A DNA stretch of 5,595 nucleotides from Vulcanimicrobiota bacterium (GCA_019237435.1 JAFAHB010000125.1:1-5595); one strand, 5' to 3'; positions 1-5,595 are shown, counted from the first letter of the stretch. The notes: generated by a model not told the origin, from the letters alone. Translations and numbers: made by a program.

Positions 1-68
1 CGCGCCCCGCTCGCTGCGGTCGCCGCCGGCGCTGGAGCCAACGACCGGCCGACGTTCGTTTTGTCAAA

Positions 69-1403
69 TCAGTCGCGGACGGCAACGGGATAAACGGCCG
101 GACTGCGCAGACCGTCGGCGTCCACGCTGCGAACGCCGAGCACGTAATCGTCCTTGGAGACGGGGACGGTCGCTTCGCTGACGTTACCGACGTTACGGGC
201 GTGCTGCCACTGCGGGGCGTCGCTCGCGCGCCACAGGATCTCGTAGGAAACGGCGTCGGCGGCGGGTTTCCAGCGCAGCGTCGAATCGTACCCCAGGCGC
301 TGCAGCAGCATCGCGACGCCGCTCGGTGGCGCGGGCCCGAGAGCCAGAGTTGCAAGCGCGGCGACGTTGGACTGCGTCGCGCGGCGCAGATACTGCGCGT
401 CGATGAACTGCGGAAGGTCGCCGTATTGAACGCCGTTGACGGCGCGCACGTCTTGGTGCTGATGGATGAAGTTCTCGTGCGCTTCGACGAACCGAATCGC
501 CGCCGCGTAACCCGCATCTTGGAACGATTGCTGGTCGCCGCCGCGCATGAAGCGGTCGGAGCGAAAGATTTGGCGCACTTCGAAACCAGGAACGTACACC
601 GGAACGATTTCGGCAATGAAGCGTGACAGCTCGCGCGAAGGTGAGTCGTTCTCGGATCCAACGAGGTTGACGCGTGCAACGTCGGCTGCCGCTGGAATCG
701 CCTGACTGAAGACGCGGATGACGTTCGGCTCCGCAACGCCGTCGCCGCCCGTCGAGTTGCCGACGATGTCGTTGTTGAGCACCGCTAGCACCGGAGCGCG
801 GCGATCGGCGAGCTCGCGCGCGTAGTGGTTTGAGCCCCATAAGCCCAGCTCTTCGCCGTCGAAGCACGCGAAAACGATCGTGCCGCGAAAGCGTGTCGCG
901 GCCATCACGCGCGCCGCTTCGAGCACCGCGGCGACGCTCGATCCGTTGTCGTCGGCGCCCGGAGCGGTTCCGACGCCGTCCGTGCAGCGGCCGTCGCAGT
1001 CGTCGTAGTGGCTGGACATAACGTAAATGCGTCCCGGCTCGCTGCCCTGCAGCGTGGCGATCACGCTCGACTCGAGCACGGCGCGCGGGGTACGCGGTGT
1101 CTTGGGCTGCAGATACGTGTCGAGAGCCACGTTCATTCGGCCGTTCGTACCGGCGGCGATCGCGCCAAACTGAGCTACAATCCAGTCGCGTGCGGCAAAG
1201 ACGCCGTGACTCGACGTCGAGCTTCGCTCCGAGAAGTCGTTGCGGGTGCCGAATGCCACGAGCCGCTCGACGCTCGCCTGGAGACGGCCGGCCTCCACGG
1301 CGCCAACCATCGTCGCGATCGGCGCATGTTGCGTCAAGGCCGGTACCGGCGAATCAAATCCGACCGTGGCGGCCAGCAAGGCGCCGACTGCGAGAATCTT
1401 CAT
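69..1403 (-). CDS. Secreted M28-family zinc aminopeptidase/peptidase with C-terminal FN3-like domain
   Basis: This is a predicted exported zinc metallopeptidase of family M28 (Peptidase_M28), 444 residues. Residues 1-22 form a signal peptide with a single basic residue (Lys2), a hydrophobic stretch and a likely cleavage near VPA|LTQ. The co-catalytic zinc site is complete by motif: His132 (SSHYDD), bridging Asp152 (PGADDNGSS), general-base Glu184 and ligand Glu185 (FDGEELGLWGS), Asp212 (NNDIVGN) and His314 (FIHQHQD). An insert at 134-147 carries Cys136 and Cys140, which could form a disulfide outside the cytoplasm. Residues 360-444 look like a fibronectin type III fold (LRWKPAADAVSYEILWRAS, later VLGVRSVDADG), as often appended to secreted hydrolases. 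The ATG directly follows the TAG of the upstream hydrolase with no spacer, and I see no strong SD, so translation is probably coupled. The family assignment is firm. The substrate is unknown: M28 enzymes are mostly aminopeptidases, with some carboxypeptidases. Confidence 0.93.
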   Translation of the reverse strand: MKILAVGALLAATVGFDSPVPALTQHAPIATMVGAVEAGRLQASVERLVAFGTRNDFSERSSTSSHGVFAARDWIVAQFGAIAAGTNGRMNVALDTYLQPKTPRTPRAVLESSVIATLQGSEPGRIYVMSSHYDDCDGRCTDGVGTAPGADDNGSSVAAVLEAARVMAATRFRGTIVFACFDGEELGLWGSNHYARELADRRAPVLAVLNNDIVGNSTGGDGVAEPNVIRVFSQAIPAAADVARVNLVGSENDSPSRELSRFIAEIVPVYVPGFEVRQIFRSDRFMRGGDQQSFQDAGYAAAIRFVEAHENFIHQHQDVRAVNGVQYGDLPQFIDAQYLRRATQSNVAALATLALGPAPPSGVAMLLQRLGYDSTLRWKPAADAVSYEILWRASDAPQWQHARNVGNVSEATVPVSKDDYVLGVRSVDADGLRSPAVYPVAVRD

Positions 1404-2279
1404 CTATTCGTAGGACCGCGCCGCCACCGCATAGGTGGCACGCGTGACGTCGTGGATCGCGGCATAGGCGGCCGAGTAGTCGTGGGCATCGGCGGTCATG
1501 ATGGCGAGGATAAACGGCGAATCGCCAAACGGTTCGACGATCGCGATATCGTTGAGCGTTCCCTCGACCTCCCCCGTCTTGTTGGCGACCGAGGTGCCCG
1601 GCGGCAAGGCGGCGGGTATTCCATCGCGGTCCGTCTGGCCCAGCATGATCGCGATCATCTCGCGACAGTGCCGGGCCGTTACGATCGTCGCGATGCTCTC
1701 GCGCGCGCCGCGTTCGATCAGATAGAGCAGGCGCGCCATGTCTGCAGGCGTCGAGACGTTGTCGTTATGGTGCGCGATTGCGGCAAAATCCATGAACTCG
1801 CGCGCGAGCCGCGTACGCTCCATGCCGGCACGCCGGCCGACGGCGTTGATCGTCGAAACGCCGAAATGGCCGATTAGAAGATTTGCCGCCGTGTTGTCGC
1901 TGACTTGAATCATCGGAACGATGAGCTCGCGCACGGTAAAGCGCTCGCCGTCGGACGCCGCAACCATGAAATCCGAGCCGCCGATCAGGTCGCCGCCGCG
2001 AAACGTAATTTTTGCCGAAAGCGTGCCGGGTTTGACTTCTTCGATTGCATAGGCGGTCGTCATGATCAACACTTTGATGATCGACGCCGTCGGAAAATGC
2101 TCGGCGGCGTCGTATTCGACCAGAGGCGGTCCCGGTGCGAGCGTCCTGGCATAGACGCCGATTCGCCCCGGCATCTCTCGGGCAATCGCGCGTACCCTCG
2201 ACGCGACCGAGGACGATGCAACGGCGGGTGCCCACAGCAAGACCGCTCCGCTCGCGGTGAGAAACCAAACGCGCTTCAC
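1404..2279 (-). CDS. Secreted class A beta-lactamase-like serine hydrolase (Beta-lactamase2 family)
   Basis: This is a penicillin-recognising serine hydrolase of 291 residues, the usual class A length. Residues 1-21 are a signal peptide (Lys2-Arg3, hydrophobic core, cleavage after AVA). The active-site motifs are all present: nucleophile Ser66 in SIIK (66-69), SDN at 127-129 and KTG at 234-236. The omega loop reads REFMDF around 160-165. Glu161 lies 17 residues before the Pro of STP, the same spacing as Glu166 to Pro183 in TEM, but the Asn170 position is Phe. I place the start at GTG 2279-2277. It gives a clean signal peptide, overlaps the upstream permease stop as GTGA, and has an SD (AGGGA at 2292-2288) eight bases upstream. 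The reading frame stays open further upstream, but that stretch is permease sequence read out of frame. The protein acts in the periplasm or outside the membrane. Whether it hydrolyses beta-lactams or acts on peptidoglycan cannot be told from sequence. Confidence 0.9.
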   Translation of the reverse strand: MKRVWFLTASGAVLLWAPAVASSSVASRVRAIAREMPGRIGVYARTLAPGPPLVEYDAAEHFPTASIIKVLIMTTAYAIEEVKPGTLSAKITFRGGDLIGGSDFMVAASDGERFTVRELIVPMIQVSDNTAANLLIGHFGVSTINAVGRRAGMERTRLAREFMDFAAIAHHNDNVSTPADMARLLYLIERGARESIATIVTARHCREMIAIMLGQTDRDGIPAALPPGTSVANKTGEVEGTLNDIAIVEPFGDSPFILAIMTADAHDYSAAYAAIHDVTRATYAVAARSYE

Positions 2280-3070
2280 GAGCCGGTTCCCTGGTAGTGA
2301 CGAAGCCCCACGAGCCAAAACGCGTACGCTGCGCCGACCCACGCCAAACCGATCGCCGGCGTAAGCAGACCGACTGTGGGACTGAGGTGGAGTCCGGTAT
2401 CGGCCTTTTGCAAGAAGTACGTCGCGGGAAAGTAGTTCATGAAGGCAAAGGGGAGCACGAAGGTCAGGACGATACGGACGCCGCGCGTATAAATGCTGAT
2501 CGGGTAGCGCGTGAAGTCCTGCTCCAACGACATGACGACCCAGCGCAGCGTATCGACGCGAATGAACCAAAACGCGCACGTGGCCACCGCCAGCGATATA
2601 CCCAAGTCGATCAGCGCTCCCCCGCAGACGACGAGCGGCACGAAGAACACGAAGACCCAATCGACGCGGACGCCCGCTGCAACCGTTGCGGCCCCTAGCG
2701 TAGCGACGGCCAAAATCAAGCCGTCGGGAACGATCTGCTGGGGCACAGTCAATACTTGGAAGAGCGTGTCGAGGGGGCGCACCAGGAAGCGGTCGAACCG
2801 CCCTTCGCGGACGTAATCCGGGACGCTGACGACGGTAAAGAAGAGGGTGTTGTGCAACTCGTGTCCCGCCATCCAGAGCGCGTACAGGAAGAACACCTCA
2901 CGGAAATTCCAGCCGTTCATCGACGGGAATTGACGCATCGTCACGTAGAGCGCGCCGAGCGCGACGCCGTGATAGACGATCGTGAAAACGAACCACATCA
3001 CGAAGTTTGCGCGGTATTCGAGCAGCGTCTGCAGGTTGATTCGCCAGTATTCCGCGTACGCTCGTAGCAT
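2276..3070 (-). CDS. ABC-2 type transporter permease (COG3694 / ABC2_membrane_6 family)
   Basis: This is an integral membrane subunit of an ABC exporter, 264 residues. The N-terminus (MLRAYAEYWRINLQTLLEYR) has the short amphipathic lead and aromatic-Arg motif typical of this family, directly before the first membrane segment. Hydrophobic segments lie at about 22-44, 57-80, 116-133, 137-168, 197-220 and 232-256. The cytoplasmic segment REGRFDRFLVRPLDTLF (88-104) and the late motif TRYPISIYTRGVRIVLTFVLPFAFMNYFPA (about 187-216) are family hallmarks. The start is ATG 3070. The open frame continues upstream to 3403, but that is the antisense of the glycosylase and has no membrane character. No SD lies at normal spacing before the ATG. 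The gene heads a run with the beta-lactamase-like and M28 genes. Its likely partner is the permease at 3976-4671, and no ATPase is in the window. The transported substrate is unknown. Confidence 0.9.
   Translation of the reverse strand: MLRAYAEYWRINLQTLLEYRANFVMWFVFTIVYHGVALGALYVTMRQFPSMNGWNFREVFFLYALWMAGHELHNTLFFTVVSVPDYVREGRFDRFLVRPLDTLFQVLTVPQQIVPDGLILAVATLGAATVAAGVRVDWVFVFFVPLVVCGGALIDLGISLAVATCAFWFIRVDTLRWVVMSLEQDFTRYPISIYTRGVRIVLTFVLPFAFMNYFPATYFLQKADTGLHLSPTVGLLTPAIGLAWVGAAYAFWLVGLRHYQGTGS
2288..2292 (-). promoter_or_regulatory. Ribosome binding site for the beta-lactamase-like gene
   Basis: AGGGA on the minus strand lies eight bases before GTG 2279, inside the end of the permease gene. 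Together with the GTGA stop/start overlap it decides in favour of this start and suggests translational coupling. Confidence 0.6.
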
Positions 3071-3966
3071 TGGTGAAGCGTTTCGGTAGCCCGCACCTCC
3101 TCTCCGTGCGAGCGCCCTTCCGACTCGATCTGACCGTTGACGCGCTTCGCCGGCTGGCAAGCAATGTCGTCGACGTGGTCGGGGCCGGAGGCACCTTTTA
3201 CCGCGCGCTGCACGACGGTTCGTCGACCGAGCTGATCGCCGTGCGCGCGGACGACGACGGCGCGATCGAGCTGCGTGCGACGGGCCGGCGCGCCGAGCGT
3301 TGGCTGCCCATCGTGGAGCGAATGCTGGGAACGCGCGTGGACCTGACGCAATGGTACGCGCGTGCGGGCCGTATCGCATGGCTGCGGCCGCTGGCCACGG
3401 CACTGCGCGGCGCGAAGCCGCCGCGCTATCCGACGCTGTGGGAGGCTTTCGCCCACGCGATTCTCTTTCAGCAGATCTCGATCCACGCCGCCGCCGCGAT
3501 CATGCGCCGCGCCGTCGAGCTGCTCGGCGAGAGCGTTACCGTCTCCGGCCTTCGATGCGTCGCCTTTCCGCCGCCGATGCGTTGGCTCGAGGCCGGCGAC
3601 GCGACGCTGCGCGCCGCCGGCATTTCGAGCAATAAAATTCGCCACTTGCGCAGCGCGGCCGAAACGATTGCGGGCGAGCGAATCTCTGAAGCGGCGCTCG
3701 AGCCGCTCTCGACGCCTGAGGCCGCTCTACGGCTGCGCGAGATTCCTGGCATCGGTGCATGGAGCGCCTCGGTGATATTGTTACGCGGCATGGGCCGGCT
3801 CGATACGTTTCCGCTGCGCGACTCGGGTGTCGCGCGCTCGTTATCGTTGCTCGCCGGCGAGGCGCACGTCGATCAAGCCGAGTTGCTCGAGAGGCTTGGC
3901 GATATGCGTGGCATGCTGTACTACCATCTACTGCTCGGACGGATGCGCAATCTGGCTCCGCGCTAG
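3070..3966 (+). CDS. DNA-3-methyladenine glycosylase II, AlkA-like (HhH-GPD superfamily)
   Basis: This is a cytoplasmic base-excision-repair glycosylase that would remove alkylated purines, 298 residues and close to AlkA length. Residues 10-115 resemble the AlkA N-terminal domain (LLSVRAPFRLDLTVDALRRL). Residues 123-165 carry the LWEAFAHAILFQQISIHAAA helix block typical of the family. The helix-hairpin-helix is LREIPGIGAWSAS (222-234), and the catalytic Asp is Asp251 in FPLRDSGV. No iron-sulfur cysteine cluster is present, as expected for AlkA rather than MutY or Nth. The start is either TTG 3070 or the next codon, GTG 3073. Neither has an SD, and a later start would cut into the N-terminal domain. 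It is the only plus-strand gene here. Its first codon shares base 3070 with the permease ATG on the other strand, and its end is nine bases from the end of the other permease. Its function looks unrelated to its neighbours. Confidence 0.9.
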   Translation: MVKRFGSPHLLSVRAPFRLDLTVDALRRLASNVVDVVGAGGTFYRALHDGSSTELIAVRADDDGAIELRATGRRAERWLPIVERMLGTRVDLTQWYARAGRIAWLRPLATALRGAKPPRYPTLWEAFAHAILFQQISIHAAAAIMRRAVELLGESVTVSGLRCVAFPPPMRWLEAGDATLRAAGISSNKIRHLRSAAETIAGERISEAALEPLSTPEAALRLREIPGIGAWSASVILLRGMGRLDTFPLRDSGVARSLSLLAGEAHVDQAELLERLGDMRGMLYYHLLLGRMRNLAPR

Positions 3967-3977
3967 CGGTTCTCTTT
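3958..3977 (+). terminator. Possible weak terminator of the glycosylase gene
   Basis: CCGC, a four-base GCTA loop and GCGG form a short GC stem spanning the glycosylase stop codon, followed by the pyrimidine-rich TTCTCTTT. The stem is only four pairs and the U-tract is interrupted, so this may be chance. It is the only terminator-like structure between the two convergent genes. Confidence 0.25.
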
Positions 3978-4671
3978 AGCCTCCTTGAATCACCACGCGG
4001 TTCGAGGCAGCCCGCCAAACGACCGACGAAAGCGCGGCGAAGAGGAGAAGCCACACGACTTGTGCCGCGATGCTCGCCGCCCACTGCCCGGGCGGAATGA
4101 CGCCGACGTAGATGAGCAGCGGCGTCGAATAGATCGCTGCAAAGGGAAGCGCAAAGACGATGCGGCCGACGATGCCCGGAAAGAGCGTCAGCGGAATGAT
4201 CTGTCCCGAGAGCAGATCGGAGACCCAGCGCACGATCAGCTGTGCCGCGAACGTTTCCAGCGTCCAAAATGCGATGCAGTTCATCAGGAAGTTCAAGAAG
4301 AAATTCACGCCGTATCCGACGCCGAAGGCCAGGAGAAAGACGGCAAACGTTGCCGGCGGCGCCACGTCGATGCGCACTAGCAGCAAGGCGCACAGCAAAG
4401 ACGGCACGACGAGCAAGGCGTGGAGGAGCGTCTGGCCGATGCCGTCGCTGAAGAAGTACAGCGGCACGCTGATCGGCTTCATCAGGTCGGTGGCGATCGT
4501 TCCTTCGCGAATCTTCTCACGGATGAGCCGCGTTCCGTCAACTTCCAAAATCAACGACATGAGCATGGCGATCGTCGCATAGGTGATCATGCTGTGCAGC
4601 GGAAGGTTGATGGGCGCGGCGTTCTGCGCGTAGAGTGCCGTCCACAGCGCTCGCAAGATATAGACGCGCAA
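3976..4671 (-). CDS. ABC-2 type transporter permease (COG4587-like), start uncertain and probably upstream
   Basis: This is the second membrane subunit of the exporter. From TTG 4671 it is 231 residues, with hydrophobic segments at about 27-43, 81-101, 105-130, 157-190 and 198-218. The family signature is the cytoplasmic stretch after segment one, REKIREGTIATDLMKPIS (51-68), the counterpart of the 'IRSGxIxxxLxxP' region in COG4587 permeases. TTG 4671 is only the first conventional start codon in frame. It has no SD and would cut the first membrane segment in half. The same frame stays open upstream and encodes LIPYVEFAKKAF and SREATYRIEV, a typical COG4587 N-terminus, which would give about 263 residues. 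No ATG, GTG or TTG occurs in frame up to the stop at 4854-4852. Either a rare start (ACG 4767 or CTG 4761) is used, or a one-base change has displaced it from GTG 4787. The family call is good; the 5' end is not settled. Confidence 0.82.
   Translation of the reverse strand: MRVYILRALWTALYAQNAAPINLPLHSMITYATIAMLMSLILEVDGTRLIREKIREGTIATDLMKPISVPLYFFSDGIGQTLLHALLVVPSLLCALLLVRIDVAPPATFAVFLLAFGVGYGVNFFLNFLMNCIAFWTLETFAAQLIVRWVSDLLSGQIIPLTLFPGIVGRIVFALPFAAIYSTPLLIYVGVIPPGQWAASIAAQVVWLLLFAALSSVVWRAASNRVVIQGG
3980..3986 (-). promoter_or_regulatory. Orphan SD-like sequence at the 3' end of the COG4587-like permease
   Basis: AAGGAGG on the minus strand sits in the last sense codons of the permease, immediately before its TAA. 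In an operon this would serve a following gene, but downstream lies only the antisense of the glycosylase and no ATG follows at usable distance. It may be a remnant of an SD for the second permease, or just Gly-Gly codons. Confidence 0.35.
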
Positions 4672-4787
4672 GACCAGCGATCCGATCTCGGTGAGAACCT
4701 CGATGCGGTAAGTCGCCTCGCGCGAAAACGCCTTTTTCGCGAATTCGACGTATGGGATCAGGTTCGTGAGACCGGCGCTCCCGGCAC
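4672..4787 (-). other. Probable N-terminal coding extension of the COG4587-like permease, without a normal start codon
   Basis: In frame with the permease, bases 4761-4672 read LIPYVEFAKKAF, SREATYRIEV, LTEIGSLVL and continue into RVYILRALWTALY. This matches the expected N-terminal helix and first membrane segment. GTG 4787-4785 overlaps the upstream TAG by one base and has a good SD (AGAAGG at 4800-4795, seven-base spacing). However, it is in another frame and meets TGA after nine codons (4760-4758). One extra base between 4785 and 4761 would join it to the permease. The alternative is initiation at ACG 4767, with GGGAG at 4782-4778 ten bases upstream. Confidence 0.6.
4721..4741. repeat. Perfect 8-bp inverted repeat with 5-base loop
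   Basis: CGCGAAAA (4721-4728) and TTTTCGCG (4734-4741) are exact reverse complements around a five-base loop. The structure lies in the start-less N-terminal stretch of the permease, where it also encodes FAKKAFSRE on the minus strand. It could form an RNA hairpin early in the message, or it may simply reflect the coding sequence. Confidence 0.5.
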
Positions 4788-5584
4788 TACGAGCCCTTCT
4801 GCCGTTTGATCGCCTGCTGGCGCCGCTGCTCCATCTCTTCGAGCTCGAGCATCATGACGTCGACGACTTTGTCGACTTGCGTGGCTTGCGTCGGCGGCGG
4901 CTCTTCGCCGGAGCGCATTGCGCGAGTGGCACCTAGGGGTGCTTGCGCCCCTCGAGTCCGTTCGGGTTGACGCGTGCGGTGTTCTTCCAGCGTCGTGTCT
5001 TGAGCGTGCGCTTTGCGTAAGAATTTCGCGTAGGTTTCAGCCGCGCGAGCCCTAACGTCGTCGCCCGGCTCGAGATTGAAGACATCGGCGTAGAAGTTCA
5101 GCTTCGCATGAATCTCCGGCGCCTTTTCGGGCGGTGCGATCGTTGCGGGATTGCCGTACGCGATGTGGAGCATCGGCACGCTCTGACCCGGCTTGAGGCG
5201 TGCCTTGACGTGAACGATGGCTTCCAACGCTACGCCGCTGCCGTCTTCGAGCGTCGCGCCGTTGAAGATCTTCGCGCCGCTTGCAACAAAGCACCCGTCG
5301 CCGATCGTGGCGCCGACGACGTAGGCGTGCGGCCCCACGATGCAGCGGTCGCCGATGGAGAGCGGGAATTGGACGACGCTGCCTCCACTGGCCTTGAGCA
5401 CCGCGTTTTCCATGATCACGGTGTGCGCGCCGATAGTCACCGCAGCGCCCTCCGACGTGATCACCGCTCCGTGCAGCACCGCGCACTCCGCGCCGATCGT
5501 GACGTCGCCGGCTATCGTGGCGGTCGGTGCGACATATGCGCTCGAGTGGATCTTCGGGCGTTTCGTGCCGCTGGAAAGAATCAT
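4787..5584 (-). CDS. Left-handed beta-helix protein, gamma-carbonic anhydrase/acetyltransferase-like, probably without a zinc site
   Basis: This 265-residue cytoplasmic protein has a hexapeptide-repeat left-handed beta-helix at about 10-125 (IAGDVTIGAECAVLHGAVI, VTIGAHTVIMENAVL, IGDRCIVGPHAYVVGATIG, FVASGAKIFNGATL). After it comes the capping segment MLHIAYGNPATIAPPEK (138-154) and helices resembling proteins annotated as gamma-carbonic anhydrase family in high-GC bacteria. Gamma-carbonic anhydrases bind zinc through three histidines. By repeat register these positions appear to be Lys64, Pro85 and Val90; the nearby His86 is shifted by one. Carbonic anhydrase activity is therefore doubtful. 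Residues 195-265 are an extra polar tail: a low-complexity linker (EEPPPTQATQ) and a charged helix (about 238-263) that could be a coiled coil. The ATG has a good SD. The stop overlaps a GTG at the start of the permease region. A scaffolding or unknown sugar/acyl-transferase role is possible. Confidence 0.85.
   Translation of the reverse strand: MILSSGTKRPKIHSSAYVAPTATIAGDVTIGAECAVLHGAVITSEGAAVTIGAHTVIMENAVLKASGGSVVQFPLSIGDRCIVGPHAYVVGATIGDGCFVASGAKIFNGATLEDGSGVALEAIVHVKARLKPGQSVPMLHIAYGNPATIAPPEKAPEIHAKLNFYADVFNLEPGDDVRARAAETYAKFLRKAHAQDTTLEEHRTRQPERTRGAQAPLGATRAMRSGEEPPPTQATQVDKVVDVMMLELEEMEQRRQQAIKRQKGS
4795..4800 (-). promoter_or_regulatory. SD-like site before GTG 4787 (possible original permease start)
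   Basis: AGAAGG lies seven bases upstream of GTG 4787, which overlaps the TAG of the beta-helix gene as TAGTG. This is the arrangement expected for a coupled downstream gene, yet the frame closes after nine codons. It supports the idea that the permease originally started here. Confidence 0.4.
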
Positions 5585-5590
5585 GACGCG

Positions 5591-5595
5591 TCCTC
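5591..5595 (-). promoter_or_regulatory. Ribosome binding site for the beta-helix protein gene
   Basis: GAGGA at the extreme edge of the window lies six bases before ATG 5584, which is close to ideal spacing and confirms that start. Any promoter is outside the window. Confidence 0.7.

Noticed and set aside
1..68. Possible terminator after the M28 gene
   Set aside because: AACG and CGTT around a GGCC core pair only poorly, and no T-run follows on the minus strand. The T-run at 58-62 is on the wrong side for this gene. I see nothing supportable in these 68 bases.
1008..1877. 289-codon plus-strand open frame opposite the hydrolase and peptidase genes
   Set aside because: Its composition (Arg, His, Asp, Gly) is typical of antisense reading of high-GC genes. 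It spans two firmly identified genes and has no domain.
2280..2660. Open extension upstream of the beta-lactamase-like gene in the same frame
   Set aside because: It overlaps permease coding sequence, is Arg-rich with no domain, and would bury the signal peptide. GTG 2279 with its SD and stop overlap is a better start.
3034..3062. TTGATT and TACGCT as a promoter for the glycosylase
   Set aside because: The spacing is about 15 bases and both hexamers match poorly. In coding sequence of this kind the match is not above chance.
3094..3101. Perfect SD sequence AGGAGGTG on the minus strand upstream of the second permease
   Set aside because: It is 25 bases from ATG 3070, too far to serve it, and no start codon in the permease frame lies at usable spacing. 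On the plus strand it is simply His-Leu-Leu codons of the glycosylase.
3071..3403. Open N-terminal extension of the second permease
   Set aside because: It is antisense to the glycosylase, Arg/Ala-rich and unlike a permease. The family N-terminus begins at ATG 3070.
2998..3645. Long minus-strand open frame opposite the glycosylase
   Set aside because: It is a shadow frame in high-GC DNA: Arg/Gly-rich, no recognisable domain, and it overlaps a well-supported gene.
4935..4952. Inverted repeat AGGGGTG-CTTG-CGCCCCT within the tail of the beta-helix gene
   Set aside because: The stem pairs well only on the non-transcribed strand (one G-T wobble). On the message strand it has a C-A mismatch, and no U-tract follows. 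Probably chance in GC-rich linker codons.

Overview
This window is tightly packed, high-GC bacterial DNA with six protein genes and almost no intergenic sequence. GC-ending codons, GTG and TTG starts, stop/start overlaps and some clear Shine-Dalgarno (SD) sites suggest a free-living, high-GC, probably uncultivated soil-type bacterium. My impression is something like Eremiobacterota, Actinobacteriota or Chloroflexota, but nothing here proves a phylum. I see no tRNA, rRNA, CRISPR array, insertion sequence or phage gene.

Layout, from the right edge leftwards: five genes are on the minus strand and one is on the plus strand. (1) 5584-4787: a left-handed beta-helix protein of the gamma-carbonic anhydrase superfamily that lacks the three zinc histidines and has a long charged C-terminal tail. 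(2) About 4787-3976: an ABC-2 type permease of the COG4587 kind, whose N-terminal coding sequence continues upstream of any normal start codon. (3) 3070-3966, plus strand: an AlkA-like DNA-3-methyladenine glycosylase. (4) 3070-2276: the second permease of the pair (COG3694 / ABC2_membrane_6 kind). (5) 2279-1404: a secreted class A beta-lactamase-like serine hydrolase. (6) 1403-69: a secreted M28 zinc peptidase with a C-terminal fibronectin-III-like domain.

Genes 4, 5 and 6 are almost certainly one transcript. The permease stop overlaps the hydrolase GTG by four bases (GTGA), and the hydrolase TAG directly abuts the peptidase ATG. Genes 1 and 2 also look coupled. The two permeases would normally be adjacent and together form the membrane part of one ABC exporter whose ATPase (COG4586 kind) is not in this window. 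Here a DNA-repair gene on the opposite strand separates them. It abuts the second permease start-to-start and converges on the first with nine bases between stops.

The points most worth a second look are the missing start (or frameshift) of the first permease, the glycosylase lodged between the two permeases with an orphan SD left beside it, the omega-loop glutamate of the beta-lactamase-like protein, and the metal-site loss in the beta-helix protein. I did not find convincing evidence of a wholly new system.
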